A DNA stretch of 64,000 bases from Isoetes taiwanensis (Eukaryota; Streptophyta; Lycopodiopsida; Isoetales; Isoetaceae): positions 1-64,000 of the forward strand of contig JAJEKV010000430.1 in assembly GCA_021234155.1 (NCBI GenBank), in the 5' to 3' direction. The number at the start of each line of letters is the position of its first letter. Position 1 is the stretch's first letter. The notes under the pieces were generated by a model. That model saw only the letters and a list, made by a program, of their open reading frames with translations. It ran no database searches and had not been told where the DNA came from. The position numbers and the translations under genes were made by a program. Of this stretch, positions 28,618-40,007 are shown piece by piece.

Positions 28618-28664
28618 ACATGCCAAGCATAGACATGCTAAGCATATGACATGCCAAGCATAGA
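28618..28664. repeat. Short direct repeats ACATGC(C/T)AAGCATA
   Basis: Three near-identical 14-base units, ACATGCCAAGCATAG, ACATGCTAAGCATAT and ACATGCCAAGCATAG, stand in a row with 1-4-base spacers. Confidence 0.75.
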
Positions 28665-28812
28665 GCTCACAATATCTTTAACCATCTACTAACTCAAATG
28701 TAGTAATCTCACCACCAACCGTGTACTAGGCACGAGGGCCTCCAATATCACAAACAACGGCGGCACACATGTCAAGATCTCACAATCACTACATCGGGCA
28801 CACACAACAAAA

Positions 28813-28985
28813 TAGCCACACATTAGCCACAATGCTAATGCCGCCCAAAACCAAAACCACCATGCCACAAAGAGCCACACATTAGCCATCACGCTAATGT
28901 TTGCCCCAACTCAAAGCCACCATGCCATTAAAGAGCCACACATTAGCCATCATGCTAATCTTTGCCCGAGCCACAATGCTCTCTC
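28813..28985. repeat. 60-bp minisatellite, three units
   Basis: Unit begins AGCCACACATTAGCCAT-A-GCTAAT and continues through a CCAAAACCACCATGCCA-type tail. Three copies start near 28814, 28873 and 28934, the last shortened. Minus-strand Trp-rich frames across it are a product of the repeat. Confidence 0.8.
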
Positions 28986-29616
28986 TCTGATGCAACTGTG
29001 AGAAATCCAACAAGAGTACTGGCTTAATGGAAAACAAATGTCGAAAAGGTTTGGAGGAAGAGCGGTAGAGTGAAAGCCGAGATCAAAGGAATGATAGAGA
29101 TCGGGGAGAGCATGAGGGCCTTACCACGACCATACCTTCAACAAACGATAACCACCAAGGTAAGGAACATATAAAAATGACGAAAAGAGTAAGGTGTGGG
29201 GGGTGGGGGTACAGAGTCAAGAAAGCAAGGAGACGAATGCTTGATGTCTTTGATGAAGAAGAAGAGGAAGAAAGGGGGTTATAAGAAGGAAAAGTCGTAA
29301 CTACCTAGTGGAAACTAACCGTAATGGTTGGTTTCGACAATTACACAAAGATTTTAACCGGGTTTGCATACAAGGAGAAGAAGTAAAACTTATTTAAGCT
29401 CTTGTCTTGTCCATATCATGATAAAAACATCTCAATCCTCGCTCACATTCATCATCTACAAGGAAACATCGTTTTTTGCCTCTTATCTTTTATCTTTTGA
29501 GATCTTGATCCAACTAAAAGCGAGCCATAGATTCTCATGATGGCGGGAAGAACACTATAATAATTAGCTAATAACCATAATTAACTATTATTACAAGAAA
29601 AAGAGGAAAGCCACTT

Positions 29617-31720
29617 TCATATACACTTACTAATAAGGTGTTCGTCATCTTCTTTGAGGTATTTTCGTCCTCGATTCTTCCCTCGAAAAGATATATTGTG
29701 CTTCTCATTAGTGGTAGGAGGCACTTTTTGAAGTTTTGATAAACGGCAGAATCTCACATGCTCAACAAGTGCCTTATCATTGTCAATCCCATAACAATGA
29801 CGAGACAAAATAGCGGATGCAACTAATGTAGAACATGTTCCACTAAATAAATCTAATATCAAACCTTCTTTGGGACTCATGTTCTCAATGATGAATTTCA
29901 TATGAAGTCAATTGATTTCTCAATGAGCTTTCTACGGTGATGATTGACTCAGAAAGCAAGTCTACTTCCAGTGTAAAGAAATGTTTCAAATGAAGCTTTT
30001 CGACATGAGAAACTATCACTGAAAAGACCGTGATCATAAAAGATTCATAAGATTGTTACCATATAATTTTAACATTCATTACATTAAATGAAAATATAGC
30101 TAAACTTATTTTTCAGAAATGCCACTTGTTTGAGGTGATGGTTTTCTTCCCTTTCTTGACCATAAGTTAACAATAAGCACATTATTTGACAACCATCCCC
30201 ATTCTATCTTTTGTGTAGCCAAAAGCTCCATCTTGTTCAAGAAAATAAAATCTTGTAGTTTCTAGGCATTTCAAATTTTGCCTCTCTTTTTCTATTGTCT
30301 TCCATTGTTTCGTAACAAATAGATACTATCCAACCATCATCATCTAAACATAGGGTTCCAAAGGTCAATCTTTGCACCAAACTGTAGGTGCATTTGTTCC
30401 ACTCTGGAACCTCCAAATAATCGTTGCTTACCAGAAGTCATATGTGGGAAAGTCAATGATAACTAAATCATAGCCCCAATCTCTTGTAACTCCGCCGCTA
30501 TATTTATGAGAGTCCCCGGAATGAACTTTTGCAAACTCCCTCACTTCATTAAAGCAAGGACAATCTAGCTTCTTAGTATATTGCCGTAAGCACGAGAACA
30601 TCATCACAAAGAATCAACATCCACATGTGAACTGATAGATGAAATGTCAAAGGGCGTGGATAAGTCTTCCTCATTTAAATCATCACATACATCCACTTCT
30701 CGAACTTGTTTTCACTTTGCTTGCTTAGCTTTTTCCCTTTTAGTAATTTTACCATCACTACTACGATTTTCCAATTCATGACTAACCTTTTCAATAGATT
30801 TGCGCCTCTTTGGATGCAAGACCTTTGAGTTAGCTTTGTATTCTCGCTTCTTCTTCAAGTGGGTATTCTCCAACAATAAAATCAATCCACCAAGGACAAT
30901 TTTGAATTTCATAATCGACAAAGCCTCCTAGTCTATCCAAGTTGCCCTTTTCAAGTACATACCATTCTCATCCGTGGTCTTCCAACTCTTCAACTCATTT
31001 GGAAGTTTCTCAAGATGTTTGCCATTGTGAAGATGCTTGTAATATCGATGGAAAACACATGAAATTAGTCGTGATAAAAACACATGAAGTTAGTCAAGGA
31101 TGAATATCACACACGCCTTTTCATAACGATCTTATAAGGATAATGAAAATAAAAGTTAGTCATATATACCTATAGCACACTCTTCTCAAACTTTTATCAA
31201 TCTCATAACATTGAAAGAGCCCAAAGTTGCAGGACACGTGTTTATGATATGTTTTGAACATATTTGTTCTATTAGCCAATTTAAAGGCTCGAAACCCCTT
31301 TCTAAATCCTCTCCCGTAGAACAACTACTTCCAAGCCATATTCATTTGAGGTTTCTTTAAATACGTCACAAGCTTTTTCAATTAGATGCTCCAACCAAAC
31401 CTCTTTTCTTCACCCATTCTTTGAATGCTTTATCACCCTTTAATATTCCATAATGCTATGAATTGCAAGGTGCGGCCGACATCCAATGCACCCAACGATC
31501 TCTTACATGATTAGGCACTTTTGCCTTCACCATATCCAATAATTTCTATGGATAACCCGGATGTTTTTAGTATCAATATCAGCCCTAAGCCATAAATCAA
31601 ACCAACTTTGTCCTAGAGCGGGATTAACAATAGCCAAAAGCTTCCCCATTTTATGCACCCATTTCTCATGTACTTTTTTGTGGCCACGAGAGCTTCAAAG
31701 CTTCAACATCATCTCCTTCA
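29617..31720 (-). pseudogene. Degenerate beta-class DNA amino-methyltransferase-like gene
   Basis: Reading the minus strand from 31720 down gives a chain of coding blocks broken by frameshifts and stops: VHEKWVHKMGKLLAIVNPAL, VPNHVRDRWVHWMSAAP, a basic stretch, then CPCFNEVREFAKVHSG followed by GYDLVIIDFP (motif IV-like; the family usually has DPPY/DPP). After it come GKQRLFGGSRVEQMHLQFG and WGWLSNNVLIVNLWSRKGRK. The last open block (29617-29901) carries KGLILDLFSGTCSTLVASA-type motif I with YGIDND, preceded by RRKLIEKSIDF. Motif IV before motif I is the beta-class order typical of many N4-cytosine and some N6-adenine enzymes. A retained GTAAGC donor at motif IV and TTTTCAG near 30023 suggest introns. 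Such N4-type enzymes are known to act in bryophytes; whether this is related is inference. The target base cannot be told. Confidence 0.6.
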
Positions 31721-31849
31721 TTAAGCAAACCGACTTCAGATATTTCTTTATCTATTTGTCTCTGTATGATCAAGAATGTGAAGAAAATACTTAAAAAGAG
31801 GCATACATCAAAACAGTTCATAGGCATGTTACTAAATTACGGAAAAGTA

Positions 31850-33330
31850 ACTTGCAATATGCAAGCCTTGGCAATTCTTTGTGGGCTAGGCTGGCCAATC
31901 GGGCTGCCGCTGCTGTGCGTAATGCCATGTCTGTTGTATGAGAGTTGTTTTGGCGAGGGATCACCAAACCGGGCCAAGCATTCACTCGCAGGTATCGGGT
32001 CCCAGGCTGCCCCCTCTCACCAACATTTTGGCCTCTACATTGACCAAGAGCCCGGCCATCGAGCATGGGGGATGGCATTGCCAAAATTTGGGTAATGTGT
32101 CATCCGGGCCACAAAATTTCATTTGGCGCGACGATGTTGACCTTCCGCCCACACCCCCCGGCTATGCGCCTTTCTCCCATTTTGCCCTAGACACATTCTC
32201 GCCAGCTACGTATTACGCGCTGCGGAATCCGCCAAGACCAGCTGGATTCTCATATCCTTCATCAGCCACCCCACGCCCCGTGACTCTCACATATCGCGGA
32301 CAAATGGTGGAGGTCACCCCACCTACAAGTACCTAGGGGTGGAGTTCCCTCCTCGCCTCATGGGAGACGCCCATCCGCTTGGTGTGATGCGCTAGGCCGA
32401 GCTTTTTATGCCATGCGTATCAACAGCCATCGCGTAGCTCTATGCGATTGGGGCCATCAGCCACATCTCGCTTTGGTCGAGTTCGTAAATCCTTGACGGG
32501 TCGAGGTTTGGGGCGGCCCTCTTCTCTTTGGCGAACGGAATGACTTGGAGCGGTGCGTATAGGTATTTTTGGCATGGGCACTTGGGTGAAACCTTCAGTC
32601 CCCTATCGAGATCCTCGGGCCGCGAAACCGGATTCTTGCCGCCGATGGGCAGCCCTTGATAGACGCATCGCCTACTTTCGTAAAGTGGTTAATATGGTGA
32701 TGCTCGGCCTCGACCGGGCTTACTGCGGGTAATGGCCCACAACGCTCGGGGCCCGTTGGAGGGGTAAGAGAGATCGCTGGTTCGCCAGATGGAACGCGGC
32801 AGGAGCAATCGTCTGCCGGGTGGACACAGAGGCCCGATCGCGGGCGGCTATGCGGGAATACCTCGACGCTTGCTTCCTTTTGGCAAGCCTGGGATTACGG
32901 CTTTAAAGCGGTGTCAAAACGCCCATTACAAGGAGCACATCAACCCCGCTGGCTGGGCCCGCAGCTCTACCAGGTTCCTATCACGCCGAAAAAGCCCAGA
33001 CTCATTGCCTCCATTCGAGACGGTGCCCACCCATCTCCGCGAGATCAGGCGGGGATTGGGATCCCCGGCCCGGGACAGCGCTCGCGGCTGCTTGTGTGCC
33101 ATTGAGGATGAGTCTCACACTTTCCGGGGAGTTGCCCAGATTCACCCGGATCCGCGGATACAATACCTTTAGTACGCCGGACTTGCCCTTTAACATTTGC
33201 CGATGAACACACACCATCGCGACGCGCCCTAGGGTCGCACATTTAGGAGGTCTTGGATCTCTTGAGGAGCCCATCTTTTGCCCTCACCGGGCCGCCATGA
33301 TCCGTGCACTATGGGGTACCTGATATATGA
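31850..33330 (+). mobile_element. 3' half of a non-LTR retrotransposon (LINE), degenerate
   Basis: GC-rich compared with both flanks. Broken plus-strand frames give the post-polymerase part of a LINE reverse transcriptase: YLGVEFPPR near 32325, FYAMRINSHRVALCDWGHQP at about 32405, ERNDLER, then a degraded L-L-G-V-R-x-S-T-P region, TGFLPPMG and ALDRRIAYFRKVVNM at about 32650. Near 33100 the E-D-E-S-H core with nearby Cys codons matches the C-terminal Cys/His knuckle of LINE ORF2, and RAAMIRALWG precedes the stop. No poly(A) or endonuclease domain was found; the catalytic YADD part is absent or unreadable. The open blocks are separated by small indels, so it is dead or error-ridden. Confidence 0.65.
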
Positions 33331-33455
33331 GTGTATATATTTGTGTGTTTTTGTATTTCGTATATTGAATAGTTTGTCACAGCCGATTGCCGCCACGCTT
33401 TTTCCTCTAAAACCCTTCTAAGGGGTTTATTAATCCGGGTAGTAATCCGCTTTCT

Positions 33456-33923
33456 AGATAGCAAAAGTACTTTGACACTACCAAGGAGGAAGACTTAGTC
33501 ACTAAACTCAAGATTCATTGGCTTGCAACACGCTCAGAAAATGCTTTTGAAGGTAGATATGAGTTAGAAATGAGAAGCCAAGGAAAAGGGAGAAAGTCCA
33601 AGAAAGTGGGTTGTAGGGATGAGTTGAACCTTAATGACGTGACTATATTGTGCTATGATTTTGAATTGAAATCTGACAATCGTCTACGCCAGAGGGCTAT
33701 CAATTTGCTTAAAAAGGCTTCTAATTACGAGGAAGAGGATGAAGAAGGAAGTGGTGGTGGCAATGCTTCACCATCTGTTGATAGTGATGAGGAAGACAAC
33801 TCAAGCACTTCCTCGAGTGACAGTGAAAAAAGTGAAGGTGATGAGGATGGCATAAATGAATATGATGATGTGCTGGATCCGCTCTCATCACTCCTCATAC
33901 TTTTGTACATAACTGAGTCTTAA
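33456..33923 (+). CDS. Acidic low-complexity reading frame, unidentified
   Basis: Open from the stop at about 33456; first Met at 33570, giving 117 residues, or about 155 if an upstream exon joins in frame. The N-terminal part includes KEEDLVTKLKIHWLATRS before the Met. The middle is basic (GKGRKSKK) and then NLLKKASNYEEEDEEG leads into a Ser/Asp/Glu-rich tail. It resembles the acidic tail of hAT transposases such as the one ending at 36291 and could be part of the same element or of an older nested copy, but no diagnostic domain is present. It lies 270 bases upstream of the hAT frame, on the same strand. Confidence 0.4.
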
Positions 33924-34190
33924 AAAAAGACTGTAAATTTTGCATGTGAATATGAAGATTTTATCTTCACATTTTGAGAATACTACAATTTCAGTTACAA
34001 GCTTTACTTCAATTTCTTGTTAAATATTATACCCTCTTAAATTGGTGGTTTTCTCTAAAAATATACTTGAAGAAAATTCTATTTGCAAGGAAAAGTGTCA
34101 CTTTAAAAAAGTCATTTCTATCGTTCCATAAAAAAATTAGTCATTTGGGGGGGAGGGGGGCGTCAAAATACAATTTCATGCACCCTTTTT

Positions 34191-36291
34191 TTGAATAACC
34201 TTATCAACAAAACTGGTGGTCCAGAAAGGGTGAGGGCACACTTGATACATGAGGAGGGCAAAGATATCGTCTTTTGTATGAGCATTAGTGATGAAAAACA
34301 ATTGAAAGAAAAAGATATTGAACTAGATGCAACTAAGGCAAGGAAGAATATTAAAGTTTTTCATCCATCTCGTGGCATAGATGGATCTTCTGCATCAAGG
34401 CAAGCAAACCCAGGTGGATCCTCGACACTAACTAATTCTTATTCAGTTGAAATGGGCCATGGATCCTTGCATTCTTACTTCAAGAGACCAGCAACAAGTA
34501 TGCCTCCTCCAACTACCACGAGAAAAATGAGGCAACAAGACATTGTAACAGTCCTTGATAAAACCAGAAAGAAGGAAGTGGATGCTGCTATTTGCAGGGC
34601 ATTGTACATTAACCATACTCCCTTTCGCATTATTGAATGCCCTTATTTTCAGGATGCTTTAAATCAAGCTATTGCATATGGATCTGGTTACAGACTCCCA
34701 AATCGCAAACAGGTATCTGGTTTTTATCTTAAAGCAGAGAAAGAGGGGCTTGGAGAAGAGATGTTAAGAAGTGCTCGTGAATGCTGGAAAAGATATGGAG
34801 CTACAATTATCGGTGATGGGTGGATGGATGGAAGGTCAAGATGCATACAAGGTATTGTCGTATACTCTGCCGAGAAAGTTTATTTTTTAAAATCCTTTGA
34901 TACATCATTAGGAAAAAGAGCAGAAGATTTAGTCATTATCTGGAAGGAAGCTGTTGAATTTGTGGGACCCGATCATGTAATTCGGTTTGTGGCAGATGGA
35001 GAAAACACAAATAGATCTGCTGGTATGATGCTTTCTGAGGCCTATCCGCATATTTGTTTTAGTCCATATATTGCTCATTGTATAAATAACATGATGAAGG
35101 ACATTGGAAAATTAGATTGGTGCGCCCCCACTATAGAGAAATCCAGAAAAATTGTGACCTTTGTAAATTCACATTCAAAGGTTTTGACTATGTTTCGTAA
35201 ACTAAGCAAGGATAAGGACCTTTTGAAGTACTATGAGACAAGATTTGCATATAATTTTTTGATGATGGAACGTCTTGTAGAGTGCAAAGACTCGATTCGT
35301 CACCTCTTCATCGACCCAAGTTTCCTTCGTTTGCAAGAAGCAAGTTTTGATACAGGTATGTTTTTCATTAATATATTTAATATTAAGTATTGCTTCATAT
35401 TTTTATATGAGCAAGGATTGATTAAGAATTTTCTACAGGCAAAGATGCTATTGCCATGGTTTGCAGCCTTGCATTGGCAAAGTTTAGGTCTAGATTGTAT
35501 GGTGGAGTACTTGAATGGCATTGCAGAAGATGACTCAAAGCTTGATGACGTGAAAGAAATTTGCTCATCCAGGAGACTTCCTATCACTTTGATTTGCAAT
35601 CTGCTGCTTTTGTATTAGATCCTGAGTTTCATGGCCTTAATCAAAAAAAAGATAAGGAGGTGTCTAAGGGATGGGATGGAACTTTCATTCGGTTGATAAC
35701 TGATATAGAGAAAAGATGCAATGTCAGAGCAGAATTACGTACTTACAGAAATTTAGAAGGGTCTTTTAGTTCTCCTGATGCAATAGCTGATATGAAAGAA
35801 ATTGATCCAGTTGAATGGTGGGAAAATTATGGGTCCTCAGCTCCGTTGTTGCAAACACTAGCGACCCGAATATTGAGTCAGAATGCATCCTCATCCCCCA
35901 TTGAACAGATATTTAGTAGATTTGGTCACATCCACAATAAGAAAAGGAAGCGCCTCGGAGTACAAAAATTAAATGATCTTGTATTTGTTAGTTCAAACCT
36001 GCAGTTAACGACCAAGACAATGAACCCAACTAAACAGAAAGTTGTATCAATTGGTGGCACGATGAGGAGGAAGAAGAAGAGGAGGAAAATGTCAACGAGG
36101 TAGAAAATGTTCGAGAAAGTGCTGGTGTCTCAGAGGATGAGGGATCTATAAATGAGCATGTGGATATTGAAGATGTTGAGGATGATAATGAAAATGATGA
36201 GGATGAAGAGCATTGGGAAGCTACTGATGATGATGATCAAGAAATCCTGCAAAGACGACATGCGACTCGTAGTGTGGCTTCTATGTATTAG
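34191..36291 (+). mobile_element. hAT-superfamily transposase (DUF659 + dimerisation domain), partly decayed
   Basis: The frame 34191-35618 (475 codons) begins with the back half of a BED zinc finger (GGPERVRAHLIHEEGKDIVFC) whose first Cys pair is missing. About residues 120-380 form the RNase H-like DUF659 region with GDGWMDGRSR (first Asp) and RFVADGENTNRSAGMML (second Asp), then AHCINNMMKDIGKLDW. A GT-AG intron may lie at 35356-35438, though the frame also reads through it. A frameshift joins it to 35561-36103, which carries FVLDPEFHGLN and the dimerisation motif DPVEWWENYGSSAPLLQTLA with QIFSRFGHI. A second shift near 36060 restores an acidic tail ending RRHATRSVASMY at 36291. The usual segment between the DUF659 and dimer regions is shortened. 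Terminal inverted repeats were not found, so the element is probably immobile. Confidence 0.85.
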
Positions 36292-37728
36292 GTTTGGCTC
36301 AAGGATTTTGATAATTTATTTTTCCATTCACTAGTTTAGGCTATTCAAATGTTTAGGCTTTTGAGTTGCATTGCAAAATCTATTTTGATTGAAGTACATT
36401 TACAGACTATTTATCTACTTTAAGATTTTGTTGTTATGAATTAACATATTTGGAGGTCATATCTCGAAATATTTCAATGTTTCTGATCATTTTAAGTACT
36501 TATTTGAAAAATGTTGTTCTGTTCTGTGTGCATGAGCTTGCCGTACTCGTTCCTTAAGGCTTGCCGTTCCTAAAACCGTTTCATTCCATGCCAACTATGA
36601 TGTGCGCTGACCCAATCAAGGCATTCGACATAGTGATTTCCAGAAGAGGCAATGCAAGCATAGCCTTGCCATTGGCTATGGCCCAGGGATTCTTGCAGTT
36701 ACTGCCTTAAACAAAATCATTCTCGGGAGAAATGTAGTCACATGGATTCAACCAGTTTATGTAATCACAAGGATTCACACTTCTGATGGAGACACTGGCA
36801 TGCAAATTGGTTGTTATAAACACAACATGCACCATTCTATCTTGTATAGATATTTCTTGCAAAAATTTCCACCTAGTTTAACATAATCCATTAGGTTAAC
36901 CATAAATATAATGTTTTCTCGTAAGTCTTTTAGCAACCTTTTGTAGTTGTTTTTCTCGTAGGTTATTACCTATGCCTCTATCACGTGGTCTCTAGAGTAT
37001 CACATGCATGTAATTGCCATTGTTCTGGTTTGGGTGATTCTTCTTATCATATGGTGTTTCTAGGCTACACTTTTGTACCATGGTTCGCGTGATTCTCGGG
37101 TTTCCCATAGTTCTACGATACTTGGATGTTATTGTTGTCATTGTTTTTGTTGCTATGCCACCATTTGTTTTATATTCATCTCTTTGACTAGCACATTTTT
37201 CTAGTGGGTTGAGATGTTTAGTTAACATCATTGTGTATCCTATTTACCTCTTTAATCTCCTTTTTCAATATCAATTGATCTCCACCACCATATTTCTTGA
37301 CCATGTCCATTAACCTGACCTCAAATCCGACCTAGGATCTCGATCCTTGCACGATACATTCAGTCCAATCTTCTTCAGCAGCTACAGTTATCACGCCACC
37401 TAGGTCTATGCGTTTTTGTTGATATATCATCAGTTGTTTTATGTCTAGCTCTTTTGTTCGTTGAGTGTGGGGGGATAGTATTTCTCCCAACCGACTACTT
37501 GCATAGTGGCTATTATCTATAGAGAAAGCTGCATTGAGATATAGAGAGATAGATGTATGACTCTCTGGGTTGGACAACGAATGAATTTAACAATGCAATG
37601 GGCAACTCTGGCAACTCTTAGATGTTAGTTCCTATCAGAACCCATCATCGTTTCCTTGATTATGTTTACTGTATATTCTGGACTCCTTATAATATTTCTT
37701 TAGTGGGTTTGGAATCCATTGGAGAAAC
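36292..37728. other. Spacer downstream of the hAT element
   Basis: GCTTGCCGTACTCGTTCCTTAAGGCTTGCCG at 36537-36567 (two GCTTGCCGT copies) may be subterminal hAT sequence, since short direct motifs are common there, but no partner was found on the left side. The remainder shows no gene. Confidence 0.4.
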
Positions 37729-37763
37729 CTTCCCTCCCTCCCTCCCTCCCTCCCTCCCTCCCC
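37729..37763. repeat. (TCCC)n microsatellite
   Basis: About eight CCCT/TCCC units in a row in a pyrimidine-only stretch. Confidence 0.97.
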
Positions 37764-37915
37764 TCTATTTCGTTTTTCCTTGTATCATTGGCTCGGGCAG
37801 AAGACGATGTCAACACGTGCGGTATATATTAACTTTTCGGTTATTGTTCTTTATGTTTTTTTAATTCAAGTTTTTTATGTTACCACTGCCATAATGAGAG
37901 CAGAGTTCTCTTCTT

Positions 37916-37966
37916 TTCGGCCGGTGTTTTGGTGTGCGTATATCGCAAGTCCTCATCACAAGAATG
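37916..37966 (+). repeat. Dispersed 50-bp repeat, copy 1
   Basis: The block CGGTGTTTTGGTGTGCGTAT followed by ATCGCAAGTCCTCATCAC and AGAATGCA recurs at about 39256-39305 with three or four substitutions, 1.3 kb away in the same orientation. The two flank the LINE scrap and the GTGGCACGCAT repeats. Confidence 0.7.
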
Positions 37967-38049
37967 CATATCAATCTACACCGTAGGATCGAGATTCTCG
38001 TGAGAGGGCGAGCGATATATATTTGACCCTTTCGTGTTTCTTCTTATCC

Positions 38050-38137
38050 GGTGCACCTGCAAGGTTTGTGAGGCGAATGAAGTAGAAGATGAAGCACATT
38101 TTCTCTTATATTGCCCGACAAAGAATTTCTTGGGATA
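38050..38137 (+). pseudogene. LINE C-terminal zinc-knuckle scrap
   Basis: A short open stretch reads CTCKVCEANEVEDEAHFLLYCP, the C-x2-C-x(n)-E-D-E-x-H-F-L-L-x-C-P signature at the end of many non-LTR retrotransposon ORF2 proteins. It stops soon after at FLG. Nothing else of the element is readable around it. It is a different family from the GC-rich LINE at 31850-33330, judging by the knuckle sequence. Confidence 0.6.
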
Positions 38138-38397
38138 AACTCGGACTAAAGGCTATGTCATTGCTAGACTTCTCATATGCAAGCAACATAATAGGAAAGT
38201 ATATTTTGAGGCACAAGATCTGAGAGCAGTATGAATAAAAAATTACAAGCAACTTTTGGATGATTTTAAGAGAAACCCATAGAGAGAGACAGGTGATACT
38301 CCAACAGGGGGTACACTTTAGCATGTATGTCTGAAAATATATGTACTTTTCCTGAAACATCTAATAGGCCTGATGACCTCATAGATGGAAATAAACA

Positions 38398-38402
38398 AAT
38401 TT

Positions 38403-38433
<31 letters not shown>

Positions 38434-38434
38434 C
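38398..38434. repeat. (TTTC)n microsatellite
   Basis: Nine tandem TTTC units ending in TCTC. Confidence 0.97.
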
Positions 38435-38569
38435 ACAGCACTATAGTAGCATTGCCCATCCTGCCCTTCTTTTTTTCTTCTTATTCGTAGACCATTGGCT
38501 CAGGTGTCCTCTATATTAAGAAATTCTAATAATGTCTCTCTCTTTTAAGAAAGTTATTGTTATCTATAT

Positions 38570-38785
38570 GCGCATGGCACGCATGACAATCCTCTCCTTA
38601 TTATAGAGGTTTTTGTCGTGTGGCACGCATTACCAGCCCCTCTGGGAGGTTTTTTCTTTTCAAGTTCTTTCAAGTTCTTTTTCAAAGTTATATATTTTTG
38701 CGTGGCACGCATGACCAGCCCCTCCTTGTTATAGAGGTTTATTATCGCGTGGCACGCATGACCAACCTGTCTGGAGGTTTTTTAA
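38570..38785 (+). repeat. Four irregular copies of a GTGGCACGCATGACC unit
   Basis: GCGTGGCACGCATGACCAGC followed by CCCTC and TTATAGAGGTTT (about 40-45 bases) occurs four times, starting near 38572, 38618, 38701 and 38747, with one larger spacer. GCGTGGCACGC is itself a near palindrome. Confidence 0.8.
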
Positions 38786-38820
38786 AATTTTTTCTGTTAT
38801 ATTGATATTTCTTATTTTAT

Positions 38821-39384
38821 GTGGTTTTTGTTGTCATCAGCATTCACTTCAGGATGCACGGGAATAGCTTCACGACAAGAGTTCAAGCTATCCATACGTT
38901 GTGCTTATTAACAAAACTTATGGGCGCTTGCATTTATATTTTCAGGATCAGAAAAATCAAGAGACATACATATTTCCTCTCCACTCGGTACTGGTCATTT
39001 GCTTCTTCACACGGGCGCTTTAGGCAATACCTCGAAAACATTGGCGATCGTTTCTCATTAGGGTTTTCCCTAAACGGGGGTTATCTTGATGAGAAGCCGC
39101 CGCCACTTTTCTCACCTTTGCCTAGCCCTATCATGATATTATTGTCAGTTCTCTTTATATGGGGTAGTTCGATATTGTGCCTATGGTCGGCTACCCCACT
39201 CACTTCAAAAATTATAAACCCAATGTATATTGTTGATGTGATGAATGAGAAGCCTGTCGGTGTTTTAGTGTGCATATATCGCAAGTCCTCATCACGAGAA
39301 TGCACTATTTTGCATTGTGGGCAGAAACAAGTCATATATCTTAGTTTGATTGTCTTGCTTATCTTAAAGAAATATGATGACTAG
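38821..39384 (+). CDS. Long open frame, function unknown, doubtful
   Basis: A 187-codon frame on the plus strand. It has hydrophobic stretches (IMILLSVLFIWGSSILCLW and YLSLIVLLILKK) that could be membrane segments, but no known motif, and its 3' part includes the dispersed repeat at 39256-39305. The composition is what random AT-rich sequence gives in T-rich codons. I consider a real gene unlikely but cannot exclude it. Confidence 0.15.
   Translation: MVFVVISIHFRMHGNSFTTRVQAIHTLCLLTKLMGACIYIFRIRKIKRHTYFLSTRYWSFASSHGRFRQYLENIGDRFSLGFSLNGGYLDEKPPPLFSPLPSPIMILLSVLFIWGSSILCLWSATPLTSKIINPMYIVDVMNEKPVGVLVCIYRKSSSRECTILHCGQKQVIYLSLIVLLILKKYDD
39256..39305 (+). repeat. Dispersed 50-bp repeat, copy 2
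   Basis: Counterpart of 37916-37966: CGGTGTTTTAGTGTGCATAT, ATCGCAAGTCCTCATCAC, then GAGAATGCA. Confidence 0.7.
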
Positions 39385-40007
39385 ATGGCCAGCAATAATA
39401 TACATCCTAATAGGATTAATATTAGATCACTGAATTCACATCAAAAATTCTCAACTTATGATTATCTCTTGCCAATATTATCCCTTACAAGATAAGACGT
39501 GCTCGTATATGCAACTAATGTCCCACTATTGCGCACACATGCAGTCTTTGCACATGTATATGCACTACAGGGAATAGCTCAAAAGAGATAGAGGATGTGC
39601 TAGCAAATAGTAGTGAATGAATAGCTCAAAAAGAGATACAAGATGCGACAGCAAAGATACCTTGATAATAGTAGGCAAGCAAAGAATTTGCCAAGGAAAA
39701 CTAGTCTTAAAGCCAAATTAATTTCTATTCTCATCCATCCAAATATGGAATGGTTAATAAGTCACAAGAGTTGGGGCAATGCACCTATGTTCCCTAGTTG
39801 TGCACTACCATATAGGCCTACATGGTAAACAATGAAAAGAAATATCATTGCAATGTTACATTTAAGGTGATGTTTGACACGAATTTCCATCAATGAACTA
39901 TCACTTCTAGATATTCTAGATACAAAGTTTTCGTGCTTTTTTCTCTCTTTTTCCTCACAAGGCCTAAAATCTTTAAAATGTAGCTTCAGCAATATGTATG
40001 CTCATTA

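Noticed and set aside
28689-28892. Trp/Ala-rich minus-strand frame
   Set aside because: It spans the 60-bp minisatellite and is a product of that repeat.
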